Assembly (NCBI RefSeq): GCF_910592395.1
Contig: NC_088324.1
Location: 12,736,953-12,800,952 of the forward strand
Direction of reading: 5' to 3'
Source: Lineus longissimus
Lineage: Eukaryota; Nemertea; Pilidiophora; Heteronemertea; Lineidae
Length of the DNA stretch: 64,000 nt
Shown here: positions 12,111-25,100 of the stretch, one piece after another
How positions within the stretch are numbered: the stretch's first letter is position 1
Layout of the letters: each line of letters starts with the position of its first letter
Notes under the pieces: model-generated
Seen by the model: the letters and a program-made list of their open reading frames with translations, nothing else
Told to the model about the DNA's origin: nothing
Databases searched by the model: none
Made by a program: the position numbers and the translations under genes

Positions 12111-15100
12111 CCTGTGGTTTAATTCCTTGGGCGTCCAGTTGCAGAGACTTCAGTTGACTTGACCAGTTAAGTGCAGACTGAAGGGAGAAGATACATTTTG
12201 GTATTTTGTGGCGAGAGATAAGCATGGAATGTTAGACTTGAGTGACATGAATATTTATATTCTTGTGTAGAATGTGCAGTAGACTTATTTGATCACTAGA
12301 CCTTTGCAAGGGGCTTCATTGATTTTTAAAACACGATGTTTTTTTTGTTCAGACTTGTTTTGAGTACTGCGCTGATATTAGGTCAAATCCTTGAATTACA
12401 GTATAGACGTCAAGTATGAACGAGAGAGCACAAATGGTGGACGATTTGAACGTTACCAACAAATCCGTAAGCCAAAGATAATTCGGAAAAGTTGTGTCTT
12501 AAGCCGAAATGCGAAGGGGCACCCGAGGCACCATTCGCTGTCTAAGACTTTTGGTCAACAAGTGGTGGAAATAGCATGCACCACCAATGTGCAAATGGAA
12601 TGAAAGTCTGATAGTGCTTCACCGGCATACCTCTATGTCTGGGGGTCTGATATCGATTTTATGATAAGAGGTCAGTGCGTCAGTGGGCCTGTTTATCTAT
12701 GCCAACTGGTCAGACCTTGGACAAATAATGACGGGCCTATACCACCGTGCATTGTACTTTAGCCATTGTCTGATAGTGATGGGCTCAAGCCCATGCTTCT
12801 CTTAGTTTTGGTATTAACAGTGGTCGCGGGTCTGATAAATGCATCCTGAGGAAATCAGCTTCTCCGGCCCTGCCTGCCTGTGTGCCAGAATCTGAAAACA
12901 CTCATACTTTCTTTGCATCCTTGGCGAACCAGCCTGTTTTTCCCCTGCATCCAAAACAACATTGCAACAGAAAAGAGATTCTCAGGCTGCTCAGGGTCGG
13001 TGGCATGGGCGCCACTACATGCACTATAGCTAGGTCAATGCGAAGGTTGCAACTTATACTGGCCTGTGGGACATTGTGGGGTTGGTGTCCACGATGCCCA
13101 GGAATAGTGTTGTCCCAGCATCAGACCTACACCCCCCCCCCCCCCCCCGGCCTGCTGTCTGGGTGCCCAAATCCTCGCATTCCAGTGCCAGTTAAATGCT
13201 TCTTCCACGCCTGCATAGCATTTCTCTGGTTGGCATCGAGTTAAAGGGCCGGAAGGTCAGGGTGAGGTTTGGAAAGACCCAGAGGACCATGTTCGACTCG
13301 AAATGCTTTTGTATTCTGCTCTCTCACTATAACATCCAGTAGGCCTAAAGAGTTCATCTTGCCATAACCAATTCTTCTAGTAAGAAGAGTGTGTATCTCA
13401 GGATACATCCAGCTTGAACACACAGGCCTATCGTACAGTCAGGCCTAATGTATGATACAGTTAACTATTATAGCCTACCTTTATTCCAAGAAGAGAAGAG
13501 GCTGTCTAGTACGACCCAGTGCAAGTTCTCGGTCTCGGAGTTCATGCTCATGGCGAGCGAAAGAAGCCGAGACTTTCGGAGTGGTTAAGGGCACGAAAGA
13601 CTATCATATCAACATGATACTAGAATTGGAATCGAACACTATACTCACCTCTCCCAAGAAGGTTTTATTTCCGATTTTCACGATCCTCCGAAGCCTTGCC
13701 CAACTATAAAATATCACAAAAGCTTCTGGACGATGGCAAACGGCCCTTTATTGTCTGCTCGAGTTCGTCAAGGTCGGGTGATATAAATAGACAAACATGT
13801 GCTCGCCGGTTTCCCAGGCACCAGTGCGATATGATTTATGACAAGTATCACAGGCTGGTGCTTCTTGCAGCCATGAACTTTCATTCGAACATTGCTGAAA
13901 GGACTACTGGTATCCCTGTGTCGCTGAATGCTATGCCCCGCATTCTCACAACTGCGTCATACTAACATCGACCGAAAAAGTTATGTCGAGTTAAAAAAGC
14001 AGTAGGCCACGTGACGTTTTGGATCCGGTTTAGAGCAGTTTCGGCAAATTGGATAAGGCCCGGCCGGCGCAGGTATCGATACATATACTGATATCATGTG
14101 TTGTGAAATGATATTGTGTAAAAATGTTCGATCAATTTGATTATATATCAGTAGCCTCAACTAGACTTTTCCGACAGGACTTTGATTTCCACTTACCCCA
14201 GATCATTGTCTTTCAAGTGGGGTGATGTCTGATCACTGTGGGGTCACACGTCTGATAGGCCGCTGTTCGAAAAAGACAATCTTTGCAGTAGGCCTGTAGT
14301 TCAAAATTCTGTATTTATTCTTGGTAACATTCTTTTTGACGTGTGTAAGTCAAGAGGGCAGACAGTTTTAGGGGGATGGCTGCGTTCGGCCCGCGGCTAT
14401 CATGCGGTTGTTAGCGCGTATCCATTGGTGTAAGCTGGCATGTACCGGTTCTCATTTTTTTTCGTACCATAAAGAAGACGATTAAAATTCTCATTGACCG
14501 AGTGACATCGTGACCTTCTTTATCACGGACTTCATCAGGTCACTGGGTCAGCGGACAGGGTCAACAGACAATGGGCTTAATAAAGGCGATTTCGCACGAC
14601 CAGCGCTACCAATCTTGACACTATTGAGGCGCTGATTTCGTTCCTTACAACGCTGAAATTGGTAAATTTCGGCCGAATGGGGCGAGTTTGCAGCGCTACA
14701 GCCTACTTAGTACATTTTGGCAGCCCGAGAAAATTTCCGGCGAAGATCAGTTTGCTGGATTTGGCCAATCGTCTGATGAATCGGGCCCGCAATATCTTCC
14801 CAAGTTGTGGAAGGTACAAGGGATTGGTTGAGCGCCGAAATCATACCAGCAAAAATCGGGGATGGGGATGAAAATATGCCAGCAAAGGCCGAGTCAACAC
14901 GGTGGTAGTCCCAATCCCCCCAGTCAGGTGGACAATTAACGGAGTGGACAGGGGACTTACATGTTACATGCGGCACTCTTCACCAGGGTCAGTTGTGCTC
15001 CATGCAGCTACACCCCGGGACGCATTGGACCGGCCTCGTCCTGTCAACCGGTACCCTGTCGCCTCTTCCCGACTGGCACTGACTTTTCTAGTCGTCCACG

Positions 15101-16096
15101 GATCTGTCGATAGTCTCTCGTTCAATATACACTACCACCGCATTGACTCGGTCAGTTCTGTTGCATTCATATACCATTACTGAAAGGCACTGCATTTGAC
15201 TGTTCAGACGACCAGCTGGTGTACAAAATGGCGCATAATTTATTCAGTTATACCTCGATTAGATTACCAGGACAGTCCACTTCGTCATCTTATCAGTCTC
15301 TCCTCACAGGGCAGAGACGAAGCTGGTCCACCGCGTCCGGAGTGTGATAATATTCGTCGATAATATTAATTTACCATCATGGTGAATTTGAGATTTTTTC
15401 GAGTACGCTTTACATGTGATGCGGGCATATAGGGGGGAATAATACACATTGGTCTGCTCAGTAGCGCTCTGCATACGACCGGAAGAACATTTATTATACC
15501 GGCAATAAATAAAGTCCAGGTGTAAAAAACTAAACTTGTACACACCCAAGGTACCTTGGTACACACTGGGCTTTTTGGCCTCATGTTTGTGACCTCTGCA
15601 TGACCCCGTCTGTGTTGTGCACAATGGAATAGGCGAGAGTGTTGTCCGACCAAATATGTCACATAATAGTTGAATTTAATTGATAGAGTAACTGCAACAT
15701 TATGAATGATGTTATATCGATTGGCCATGTAACCATGGCCGCGTAACCAATCCTCCTTCTTACGCATGCGCATGACCGGTATTTATTGATGACGTCAATA
15801 CAACATGGAAGGACTGGTGATACTGGCAGAGAGAATGCTTGAATATTAAGTACGTCTGCTTTGGAGAATGTGAAGTCGCAGGGTCAATATCATGCTATGG
15901 TGACTGGAATCTTCAGTGCCTTTTGCTTTTTGGTAGGTTGCTTTTCTATACCCCATCTATAGACCTACGTACCCAAATGAATTTACGATATAGCATTCCG
16001 CGATAATGAGGTCACTGCAGCTGCTGCCCTCTATTTCCCCATCGCTGAATTACAGGCAATGTCAGACAAACATGTGGCTTCGTAATGGATTCAGGC

Positions 16097-16502
16097 CCCG
16101 GCCCCCTCACTCCATTAATTTAGGGGGTACCTATGCTTGTACCAGAATTTCAGAGTGACCCCCTTTGGTAGGGAACACAGAAAATGATAGACCCCTTAAG
16201 TAGGGGTCCTCGTTGATGGAGAAAAACCGGGAGAAAGCACGTGTCTGCGGCGTGGTCGTTTACCGAACAAAAAGGATACCCTTAAATACGGGGTGTGGAC
16301 CCTAAAATACGGGGCGCACATTAATGGGACTCTCAGCATACCCTTTTTACAGAAATTGAACGGAACTGATCGGCAAAATTGACCCTTTCTTCATGGTTTG
16401 AACGGGGTTTTCTCCGTACCTCAAACCTGAAAAAGTGACCCTTTTCCGTACATTTCCCGTACGCGCATGCGGTCACAAAAAATTTTGAGTGAGGGGGCCG
16501 GG
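16097..16502. mobile_element. 406-bp hAT-type MITE with 8-bp target-site duplication
   Basis: The ends are 16-bp inverted repeats: CCCGGCCCCCTCACTC on the left and its complement GAGTGAGGGGGCCGGG on the right. They are flanked by perfect 8-bp direct repeats ATTCAGGC at 16089-16096 and 16503-16510. An 8-bp duplication is the established hallmark of hAT transposons. The interior has no ORF of note but contains repeated stretches such as ACCCTAAAATACGGGG and ACCCTTAAATACGGGG. Confidence 0.85.
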
Positions 16503-16743
16503 ATTCAGGCTTTCTAACGAGGGCAGTTAGATTCAATCTGGCACATGTCCGAGTGTTGGAAATACTACATAATTGTTCTGAATATTTCTCTCTCTGACTC
16601 TATGGTATCATTCATGCTAAAAACAATGCAGGGTCAAAGATAATTGACTTTGAAATAAGCTCAAATGCGTAGAAATAGGTGTCGATGTCCGACTGTCACG
16701 TGACTAAAACGTCATCATTATCTTATTCAAATGACCTTGTGAG

Positions 16744-16753
16744 CTATAAATAG
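16744..16753 (+). promoter_or_regulatory. Possible TATA box
   Basis: CTATAAATAG lies about 300 bp before the first coding exon of the 181-aa orphan gene. A donor-like CAA|GTAAAT near 16893 would end a non-coding first exon. This is inference from spacing only. Confidence 0.35.
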
Positions 16754-17047
16754 TAACGTCGCCGAATGCTATTGTTAAACCTGTATTTTCCTGCGAACCA
16801 CGCAGAAGACGTGATGCTGATCGATCGAGTCGGAGAACCGCCATAGTGGTCGATCAAACCCATTGTTCAAGCGAACAGTTAAAAAAAGTGCAAGTAAATG
16901 ATACTTTGATTTAGATGTTGTTACCATGGTTACTAGATCTAGCCTGACTGTTGCCTGTGTAACAGAAATTTAAAAAAGGGAAGATCTTATGGTTCAAATT
17001 GAGGGTTAACCTGGAACAAATTGCAATTTATGTTAGTTTCCTTTCAG

Positions 17048-18355
17048 ATGCTGCACGTATTTGTCGTTGGATCAACATCAGCGGTGAGCGAGTGTGATCA
17101 TGTGGCATTTGTTCAAAAAAGTGATGTCACTAACTTGGCGTTGACGCCGTGGCTAACTTTTTTGAACACCCAGTGTAACGTTTTTGAGTGTTTCCGTTTG
17201 AAACGCTGAAGGTCAGATTGTCACGTTTTTTTGTTTTTCCCTTCATTGAAAAGTCATCTCTAGCTGTCTCATGTATGGAAACACTGAAATGGGAAACAAC
17301 CACAGATTTTACATCGGTATCACGTGTAATGCCGCGTGGATAACCCGGTACATGTATATCTACACAGTCTAGAAGTTGTCGTTTTATTCCTGATATACTA
17401 AATTTCCCAAAATCCGGTATAATTTACTTTTTGTCTGCTGAAGAAAAATTTTCACTTTTGTTTAAGACCTTCCCTGATGGTTATACGGAGGCCAGGAACG
17501 CTAGGACGTATGATCGTTTCTTCGGGAAGGAGAAGTTAAAGCTTTGGGTCATCTGGACGGACCTGGACGGGAAGGATTTTTATTTCGACTATCCAGTCGA
17601 AAAAGATGGCGTGCCGAAGTGGCAGGATCGGGACAAAGTATACAATAGAACTTTCCCTTGCGGAAGCAGTGGTGTCAGGTATACCCTACGGATGAACTTA
17701 TCACTCAATTCCTAAATTCTCAGCCATCAGAAGAAAAAAACTCATAGGGCCTACTGCAGATAGTCTTTATTCATTTTTGCTAATATAGACCGAACCAAAA
17801 GTAACAACCACTTCGATCTTCACCCCTGAATCACCTGCCCCTGAATGAGACCCAACGTCTTCCCCTTTAGTGGAAGGCCGTTCGTGAGAACTTATTTATC
17901 ATGTGTGCAAATTTGCGGTATTTGTATATTTGTCCATCTGTCTGCTCAACGCCAATATTGAAATTTGTATCAGTTCTTATCAACCCAATTGGAAATTTTC
18001 AAATTTAGATACATATTTGTTATCATTAAGTATTCTGTTAATAATTTGCTCTTCCAGATTCCTTCACGAAGGAGGCAAGGAAGTGTTCGCGGTCCACCCG
18101 GACTGCTCCATATGCATGGCTTTCTTCGCTTATCTACGCCCGGCAATGTACCAACCACATGGCCTCAAAGTGGAGCTCCGATGCTACATAGAAGATAGAG
18201 AGGCACCGACGGCAGCGTCATCCATGGATAGGTCTTACATTACTTGTGATAGTTATAAGCACGTTCCCGCCTGGATTTTATATTTTATCATGCCAGTTCT
18301 TATCATGTTAACGAATTACACCTTACAATGCAATACATGTATTATGGTTGAATGA
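17048..18355 (+). CDS. Unrecognised 181-aa protein with hydrophobic C-terminus, 3 coding exons
   Basis: I do not recognise the family. Exons 17048-17083 (acceptor TTTCCTTTCAG, then ATG, donor GCG|GTGAGC), 17467-17678 and 18058-18355 join in phase (0, then 2) to 182 codons with TGA. The middle exon is rich in aromatic and charged residues (LWVIWTDLDGKDFYFDYP) with an N-glycosylation site NRT. The last exon has five cysteines before the tail region or within it (HPDCSICMAF, LRCYIED, YITCDSY) and then a hydrophobic stretch PAWILYFIMPVLIMLTNYTL. That tail could be a transmembrane anchor or, less likely, a GPI signal. The N-terminus MLHVFVVGSTSA is short for a signal peptide, so an upstream coding exon may be missing. 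Promoter-like sequence lies at 16744. Splice and phase support are good; function is unknown. Confidence 0.6.
17160..17330. repeat. Dispersed short element, copy 2
   Basis: Diverged copy of the element at 7337-7535, in the same orientation. Shared blocks include TTTTTGAGTGTTTC, CATTGAAAAGTCAT and GGAAACACTGAAA. It lies in the first coding intron of the orphan gene at 17048-18355. Confidence 0.5.
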
Positions 18356-19144
18356 CATCACGGACTTGTAATATGCGAAAAAAGAAAGTGCCGTATAGTG
18401 CAGTTATTATGCAGGAAAATTCACTTGGCATTTAAAGTATTTGTGTATCAGTACATATATTTAAGTTTAATTTTTACATTTTTGAATGGCCACAGCTAGG
18501 ACTTGGCCATCTCGGAGTCTCAGGTGTTTATGATAGGCCCGTAGTTAATTGCTTTGAATTGATGAAACAGAAAAGACTTGTTGTCCTTGATAAATGTTGT
18601 ATGTATTTAGATATTTTGCAATATACATGTATACTTGTATTGGACGATGTTCACTGCTGTTGCCTTTAATCATTTGGATAGTTTTAAGAGAATGATCACT
18701 GCCCTGTAGTTTCTTTACTACCCCTGGCCTTCCAAATGGCTGCTGGTCGCCTCTCGCCAGCTCAGTGGCGGATTAAGGGGTGACCCCCCTCCCCCTCCCC
18801 ATTTTGGTTGGAATATTCAGAAAATGGCTACAGATAGTTGAAAATCCCATGTTTGTCATCTCAAGATAGATAAAACAGATACGGTATACCCTCGTCGTCC
18901 TGAATGATGTGTCGCTTTCTCAGCCTTTATGCATAGATACCTGTAGTTTGAGGAGTGGAAAAGACAAAATCAGAGACTGAGAGAATACGCCCGCCCTCAT
19001 TACCGCACGGGTCCATTTTTGAATTTCCCGCCCGGGTTTTCGCGCCAAAAGAACTTGTCCGACCTCGTGTTCAGGTTCTACGGCTACCCTGGGCACGGGT
19101 TTGTTTGGCTGATTCAGCGTATTCCTGAGCATGAACGAAGCAAG
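18356..19144. other. Spacer and presumed CHD1L promoter
   Basis: No gene seen. CAGTGGCGGATTAAGGGG near 18773 resembles one end of a hAT-like element, but no partner end was found. The last 200 bp before the CHD1L ATG (GC-rich, TTTCGCGCCAAAAG at about 19037) probably contain the transcription start; the TTTCGCGC word resembles an E2F site (inference). Confidence 0.35.
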
Positions 19145-22100
19145 ATGGAGAAGTTGAGACGGAAACTGACAGAAATCGATGAAAAAATCCACGATTTTTC
19201 CGATTTAACGGCTGATGAACTTGTCGATCATGGGTTGAAAGGTGAGAAATTGTCGTAGGAAAGTATTTAGCAGTTCTTTGGTATGTAAATGCGAGTTTCT
19301 CTCAGACTAATGATGTATTTTGCAATGACGTGTTGGTCACTGGGTGTAACAGAAATGTAAGTCCCCTGGATTGCAAGTCCAATTGTTCGGTACGATGGAC
19401 TTTTGGATCAGAACTGGCCAGGATTTGTATGTCGCTTACGAAGCACTAGCAAAAATCTCAGAAACAAGTTTTTGTGACATTTTCATTACAAAGTAGGACA
19501 TAACTGGAGACTGTCTACCCGGTACTCGTACTCTTAACTATAAAGTAAGACTAAGAGCATGTTTGATTTTGGCTTCCCCTCGAGTGGGACTTGCAGACTT
19601 TGACAAAGACTTCTAGTTTAACACTGGGAGTTATTCATAAGCCTAATTCTTATTTTTGACTCTCAGACATTACCTTACGACCGTATCAACTTGATGGTGT
19701 CAATTGGCTGGTCCAGCGCTATCACCGTGATCATGGCTGCATCCTTGGTGATGAGATGGGGCTCGGAAAGACATGTCAGACAATAGCGTTTCTTGTCTAC
19801 CTCCACGGAAGCAAACAGTCAACTGGTCCCCACATGATCTTGTGCCCACTGTCTGTGATTGCTAATTGGCAGACTGAAGTTGCGAAGTAGGTGCAAAATG
19901 TGGTTAGCTAAAGTTTCTAGTTCTTTTTGAAATTGATAGACCGTTGTTTGCGAGACACTGTTTCGGGACAATTTCACAATCAGGTTTGAAAACTGTTTAT
20001 TGAACAACTGGGGACAATTTCAAATGGCGAATTTGCAGTAACACAATCAAAAGATTGCTTCTGAATGATGATTAGGAATGATAAATAAATTTTTCCCATC
20101 ATGTGTATTTTCCCAACAGGTTCGCACCGTGTCTGAATCTTGTGACCTATCTTGGAGACAAAGACTCGAGGGCAGAACTGAGACATAAGATCAAGAAAAG
20201 GAAAAGACAAGATGGGGTGTTTCATTTCAACATCCTTTTGACCACCTATGAGGTTTGTTTAGATTGGGACAATGGGTGATATGAGTAAAGACTAGCAAAT
20301 GCTTTCACTTAAAACATCATGTACATTTACACTTGATGTATCTGTACAAAACCTGAAGTAAAAGCATATTCTGGTCTTCATTCATATCACCCAATACTAA
20401 TAGAATGTCCTTATTTTTGACACAAGGGCACCAACAAATTCTGTCTTTGAAGAAGAAATATGATGATGATGATGCCAATTGAATAGAAATGACCACTTTT
20501 GGAATTAAATCAGTTATAGAGAGAGTGACTGTTGACAAACAGGATTTTGAACTACCTGTAGCCTTACGAAATATTCCAAGAAAAGAAGATCTGTCAGATT
20601 CAGATGGATTCAAAAGTTCTCTTTGTGTCCAGACTGCGCACAATTAGCCTGCACAGACAAATCAAACCACAACACTAAAAGCCTTATTCTTTCCTCTGTG
20701 CATGTTTCAGATTTGCCTAAAAGATGAAGAATTTCTACAGAAGATCAAGTGGCACACCCTGGTTGTGGATGAAGCTCATCGGCTGAAGAATCAGAAATCT
20801 CTACTCTACCAAACATTACTACAGGTATATGAACACCCTCTGTTTAGGTCATAAATTGAAGTCCATATATCAGTATCAGTATATTGTAATGTGCATATTT
20901 TCAGTGAAGAAAGTTGGCCAGCCTTGGTAATTGCTTTTGAAGTATCTTATGGAATCTCCAGATAAATATACTTGTTTCCTTGCAGTTTGAGATTGACCAC
21001 CATCTGCTGCTGACCGGCACACCTGTTCAGAACAACCTCAAAGAACTCTACTCTCTCCTTGCCTTTTGTGCCAATGTTGTGTTTAAAGTCAGATATGAGG
21101 AGGAGTTTGTGCAGACATTTACAGATGCCAGTGAAAAAGGTATTGTCTGCTGCCACAAACTGATATTGTAGGTTGTCTGCTCCTGTCAATGAAATTGTTT
21201 GGTATTTGAATATATAATATGCAGGGATGTAAAATCTTCGTTTATAGACGAATTTCATTGGTTTTGCTAATGTGAAAGCTTTCAAAGTTGACAGCAGAAA
21301 TCGTAATGGTTTTATGCCTTCTCTCTCTATAGAACTTTTAAGGACATAGTTTTACAGTTTTTGTTCTGAGCTTAGCCACCATTCCTTTGTGTATAAAACA
21401 GCACTTGTACATGTGTATTTACAGGTGTTTCTGAACTCCATGACCTCCTAAAACCATTCCTCTTGCGACGGATCAAAGCAGAAGTTGTCAAAGATCTGCC
21501 ATTCAAATCTGAAGTCCTGCTATACCATGGCTTGTCTGACCTACAGAAGAAGTACTATAAGGCTATTTTAACCAAAGACCTAGGTGAGATTATGAGATGA
21601 TATATCATTCACCAAACTTTACTACTGTCGATGTTGCAGAGAAAAAGGAACAGTGATATTAAGTGCAATCAAAACTTTGCTTGGCTTTGGCATGTTTGGG
21701 ACATTGTAGACAACACTTGAATTTTCTCTCAGTTTGATATAAGTATTCTGGACAAAGTATGATTAAAATAGTTCTTATCCCTACTTTTCAGAGGCATTCG
21801 ACAATGACAGTACTTCCCACCCAGTGAATAGGACGAGCCTGATGAACATATTGATGCAGCTGAGGAAGTGTGTCAACCACCCATACTTGTTTGATGGTAC
21901 GATCATCAGACAACAAGTCCAACAAATTCCTGGTCGTTAAATGCAGGATTGGAGGATAAACATCTGTTCTGTCCTGTCATCAGATTCAAGGGTATATGGT
22001 GGGACATAACATATAATATGCATTCATTGTGTGATCTGCTGAGAAAATCCTGCAATAAATCAATAAGTTACAACAAATTTTTGAGTTTTCATAAGATTTG

Positions 22101-25100
22101 AATTAAGTTAGAACCTATCAGTCGAGTCCATAATAATAAACGTTTCTATCTCATGTTATTCTTACTCTGACCTTGTCAAGTTCATTTTCAAGGAGTTGAG
22201 CCTGAACCATTTGAATTGGGTGAACACTTGGTAGATGCCAGTGCTAAGCTCATCACCATTGATAGATTGTTAGCCTTCCTCAAACCTCGAGGACACAAGG
22301 TCCTACTCTTCTCTCAGATGACGAGGATGTTGGATATTATTCAGGACTATCTCGGATACAGAGGTGAGCTGTCATTACTACGTGCACACATGCACTTTAC
22401 TCCAATTCATAAAACAATAACACTGCAGGAGTGGTGGATAAGAGAGGTCTAATTGAATGAAAAAATCAATTCTCAGCAGAAATCAATTGCTGTGTTTGGG
22501 TGATTGTCTTCGGGAAGACTAATATTTGACATGTAGAGTCTTTCCTTTCTTTGAAATTTGAAATCCTCTTTCAGGTTATAGCTATGAGCGTCTTGATGGA
22601 TCGGTCCGTGGAGAGGAGAGGTTTCTTGCTGTCAAGAACTTCAACGAGATGGATGAAACATTCATCTTCTTGCTTAGCACAAAAGCTGGTGGCGTTGGTC
22701 TCAATCTGACCGGGGCCGATACAGTGATATTTGTCGATAGTGATTTTAACCCACAGAATGATCTGCAGGCTGCTGCTAGGGCACATAGGATTGGACAGAC
22801 CAGGTATCTATTCATCAAAACAGTCTTGACAGTTGGAAAATGTGAAAGCCTCTATATCTTGTGCTCGTCACCAAAGAAGTGGTCTTTTAGGCGACTGAAC
22901 CATCGTTTGCTCTGCTTTAGTTTTTAATGTTGAATGTATTACTTACAGACCTGTCAAGGTAATCCGCCTAATCGGACGCAGTACAGTCGAGGAGATCGTA
23001 TTCAGGCGTGCCGAAGCGAAGCTGAAACTCACCAACACCGTCATAGAGGGCGGTCAGTTTTCTCTGATGCCCAGCAAGGAAGCTAGAGACAAATTCATCG
23101 CAGAAAACAACCTTCAGTTACAAGATATTTTGAAATATGGCGTTGATCGATTGTTTGAAGCAAAGAATGACACCGATATTGATTTTAAGGCAATCTTAGG
23201 GCCGAGTCTTGCTGGGGAGTGGCAGTTGGAGGAGGGACCACCAGATGCTGCAACACAGGAACCTGTGAGTTTCAACAACTTTTGTTTATAGATAGAAAAG
23301 TGTTTTGACAGATAACCAAGTCGTATAGATTTCGTTTCTTTAATGCTGGATAGCAATTTTCATGAGATAAGAACACCTGAGGGCATATGTGACCAGTGCT
23401 AATATTACATGATGGCAAAAGCAGCTCAAAACGTCCTCTTCTTCACATACGTGTACGTCAAATACGCTGTTTGTTGTTAATATAGTTTTGATAGGGTTGT
23501 TGTAAAACTTATGTTATGTATTTCATGATGGCAGGAGTTGGTTGAGCCTGATGAGAGTGTGGAGAATATGTACGTCTTTGAAGGGAAGGACTATAAAACA
23601 GAACCAAGTGCTGGTGATCAGAAAGCTTTTGATGATCTCTTGGCTGGTGAGTGTGTCAGTGTTGACAAGAATCCACATCAGGTCATTCAAGATGATTAAC
23701 CAAAAGCTGTGGGCAGGAATGAGGAAAACTTGAGTATTGCCTCTTTCTTAAAAGCATATGCAGACTGAAACATAGTTTAATGCAATCTAATTATAAATAA
23801 GAAGAAACCTGAAGTGTGTTCCAGTGATGTTGGGGCTATGCCAGTATTTTGGAGTTGAAAATTGAGTGGTGAAAGTGATTTCTTGATTCATTCCATTCCA
23901 GCTGAAAGAGCACTGCTAGAGGAGGCATCAACTGAGGACAGAAGCACCCGCAAGAATCGTGGAACGAGGGCTCCGATTTTGTTACCTGAATTGCCAAAGT
24001 TACCTAAGAAGCCAAAGAAACAACTCACACCTGAAGAACTTGAGGAGCGAAAGAAAAAGGTATGTGCTTGTGTCTGAAAAGGCTTATAAAGTGAAACAGT
24101 CATGCAGTTGTGACTAGCACGAACCTTGAGAAATCGGACGTCTGCTCGTAATTTTATGTTTCCCTATGCCACTGTTATGATCTGCGTCCGAGTCCAAGAG
24201 GAATTAAGCTTGTGACCAGTTTCGTGTCGAAGTTGATTTGTTATGCAATGGCTTTTAAACAAGATTACGAATGGGGGGTATCATTTCATTTACCCCTGAA
24301 TGTCTCTGTCTCTATTCCAGAAAGAAGAAGCTGCTGCAAAGCGTAAGCAGGCAGCCGAGAGAAGGGCCAGAGAAGAGGAAGAGGAAGAAGTAAGAAGAGC
24401 CCAGGAACAGAAGAAAAAACGGTATGTGAAGTGGCCAATACTGAGAGCACATAAGTAATGTGCATAGAGTGTGACATTCAAAACTAGAAATAGTAATTCA
24501 CTTGAGGATTGGGAAAGGAATCAGACATAAGTAGGCAAACCTCAGGTTGGTGTCTTCTGCACTCACTGCTCTCACCTTTAAACTGATGAATGTTCACTCC
24601 TCATATGATTTTTACTTTTTGTTTCAGTGATAAGCTTTGGGCGGAGAATGACTATGAGACATGCAACATCTGGCTGGAAAGTGATGAGGACAGTGGCAGT
24701 ACTGACATTGAAGAAGAAGACGAAGATAATGATGTTGGTCCGAGGCAGATCAATTATGTGATGGGGGATGTCACTTATCCGAAAGAAAAACATACCAAGG
24801 ATAAAGATGCTGTGATTGTACACTGTGTTGGTGAGTAGATTTGAAATGAAAAGGCCAGGAAATGTAAGAACAAGAGCTAAGGAGTGCACATTAGGCACTA
24901 CTCTTGGTAATTTCGGGTCAGTTGTAATGAGTGGCACTGGCTGAGCTTGGAACCCAAGACCTTCAGACCGTGCAACTATGAGCAATTCTCAAAGTATAAG
25001 GGTTGATTTAGATTTACAAACATGTAACATTACAACTTCTGTATTCGCAGATGACTCGGGAAAGTGGGGACGTGGCGGTCTCTTCACTGCTCTATCAACG

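Larger units (their letters stand above)
12111..17047. other. Gene-poor interval with repeats
   Basis: No convincing gene. A poly-C tract lies at about 13132-13148. An open stretch at about 13696-13965 could be decayed transposon coding sequence, but no family was confirmed. A CRE-like TGACGTCA occurs near 15790. The hAT-type MITE at 16097-16502 is listed separately. The region 16740-16900 contains CTATAAATAG and looks like the promoter and non-coding first exon of the next plus-strand gene. Confidence 0.45.

Noticed and set aside
13696-13965. Open frame with a block like HRLVLLAAMNFHSNIAERTTG, possibly from a transposon
   Set aside because: Faint memory of transposon-associated ORFs in marine invertebrates only; no start, no ends of an element and no confirmed motif.
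15366-15773. 135-codon open frame on the minus strand
   Set aside because: Composition looks random, no domain recognised, no promoter or splice context; treated as chance.
18773-18800. CAGTGGCGGATTAAGGGG, like a hAT element end
   Set aside because: Only one end was seen and no duplication, so no element is claimed.
19019-19144. Upstream extension of the CHD1L frame
   Set aside because: The frame is open but begins at TTG; the first ATG, at 19145, has good context and gives an N-terminus of the right length.
24578-24985. 135-codon minus-strand open frame inside CHD1L
   Set aside because: It is the antisense shadow of exon 14 and its flanking introns.
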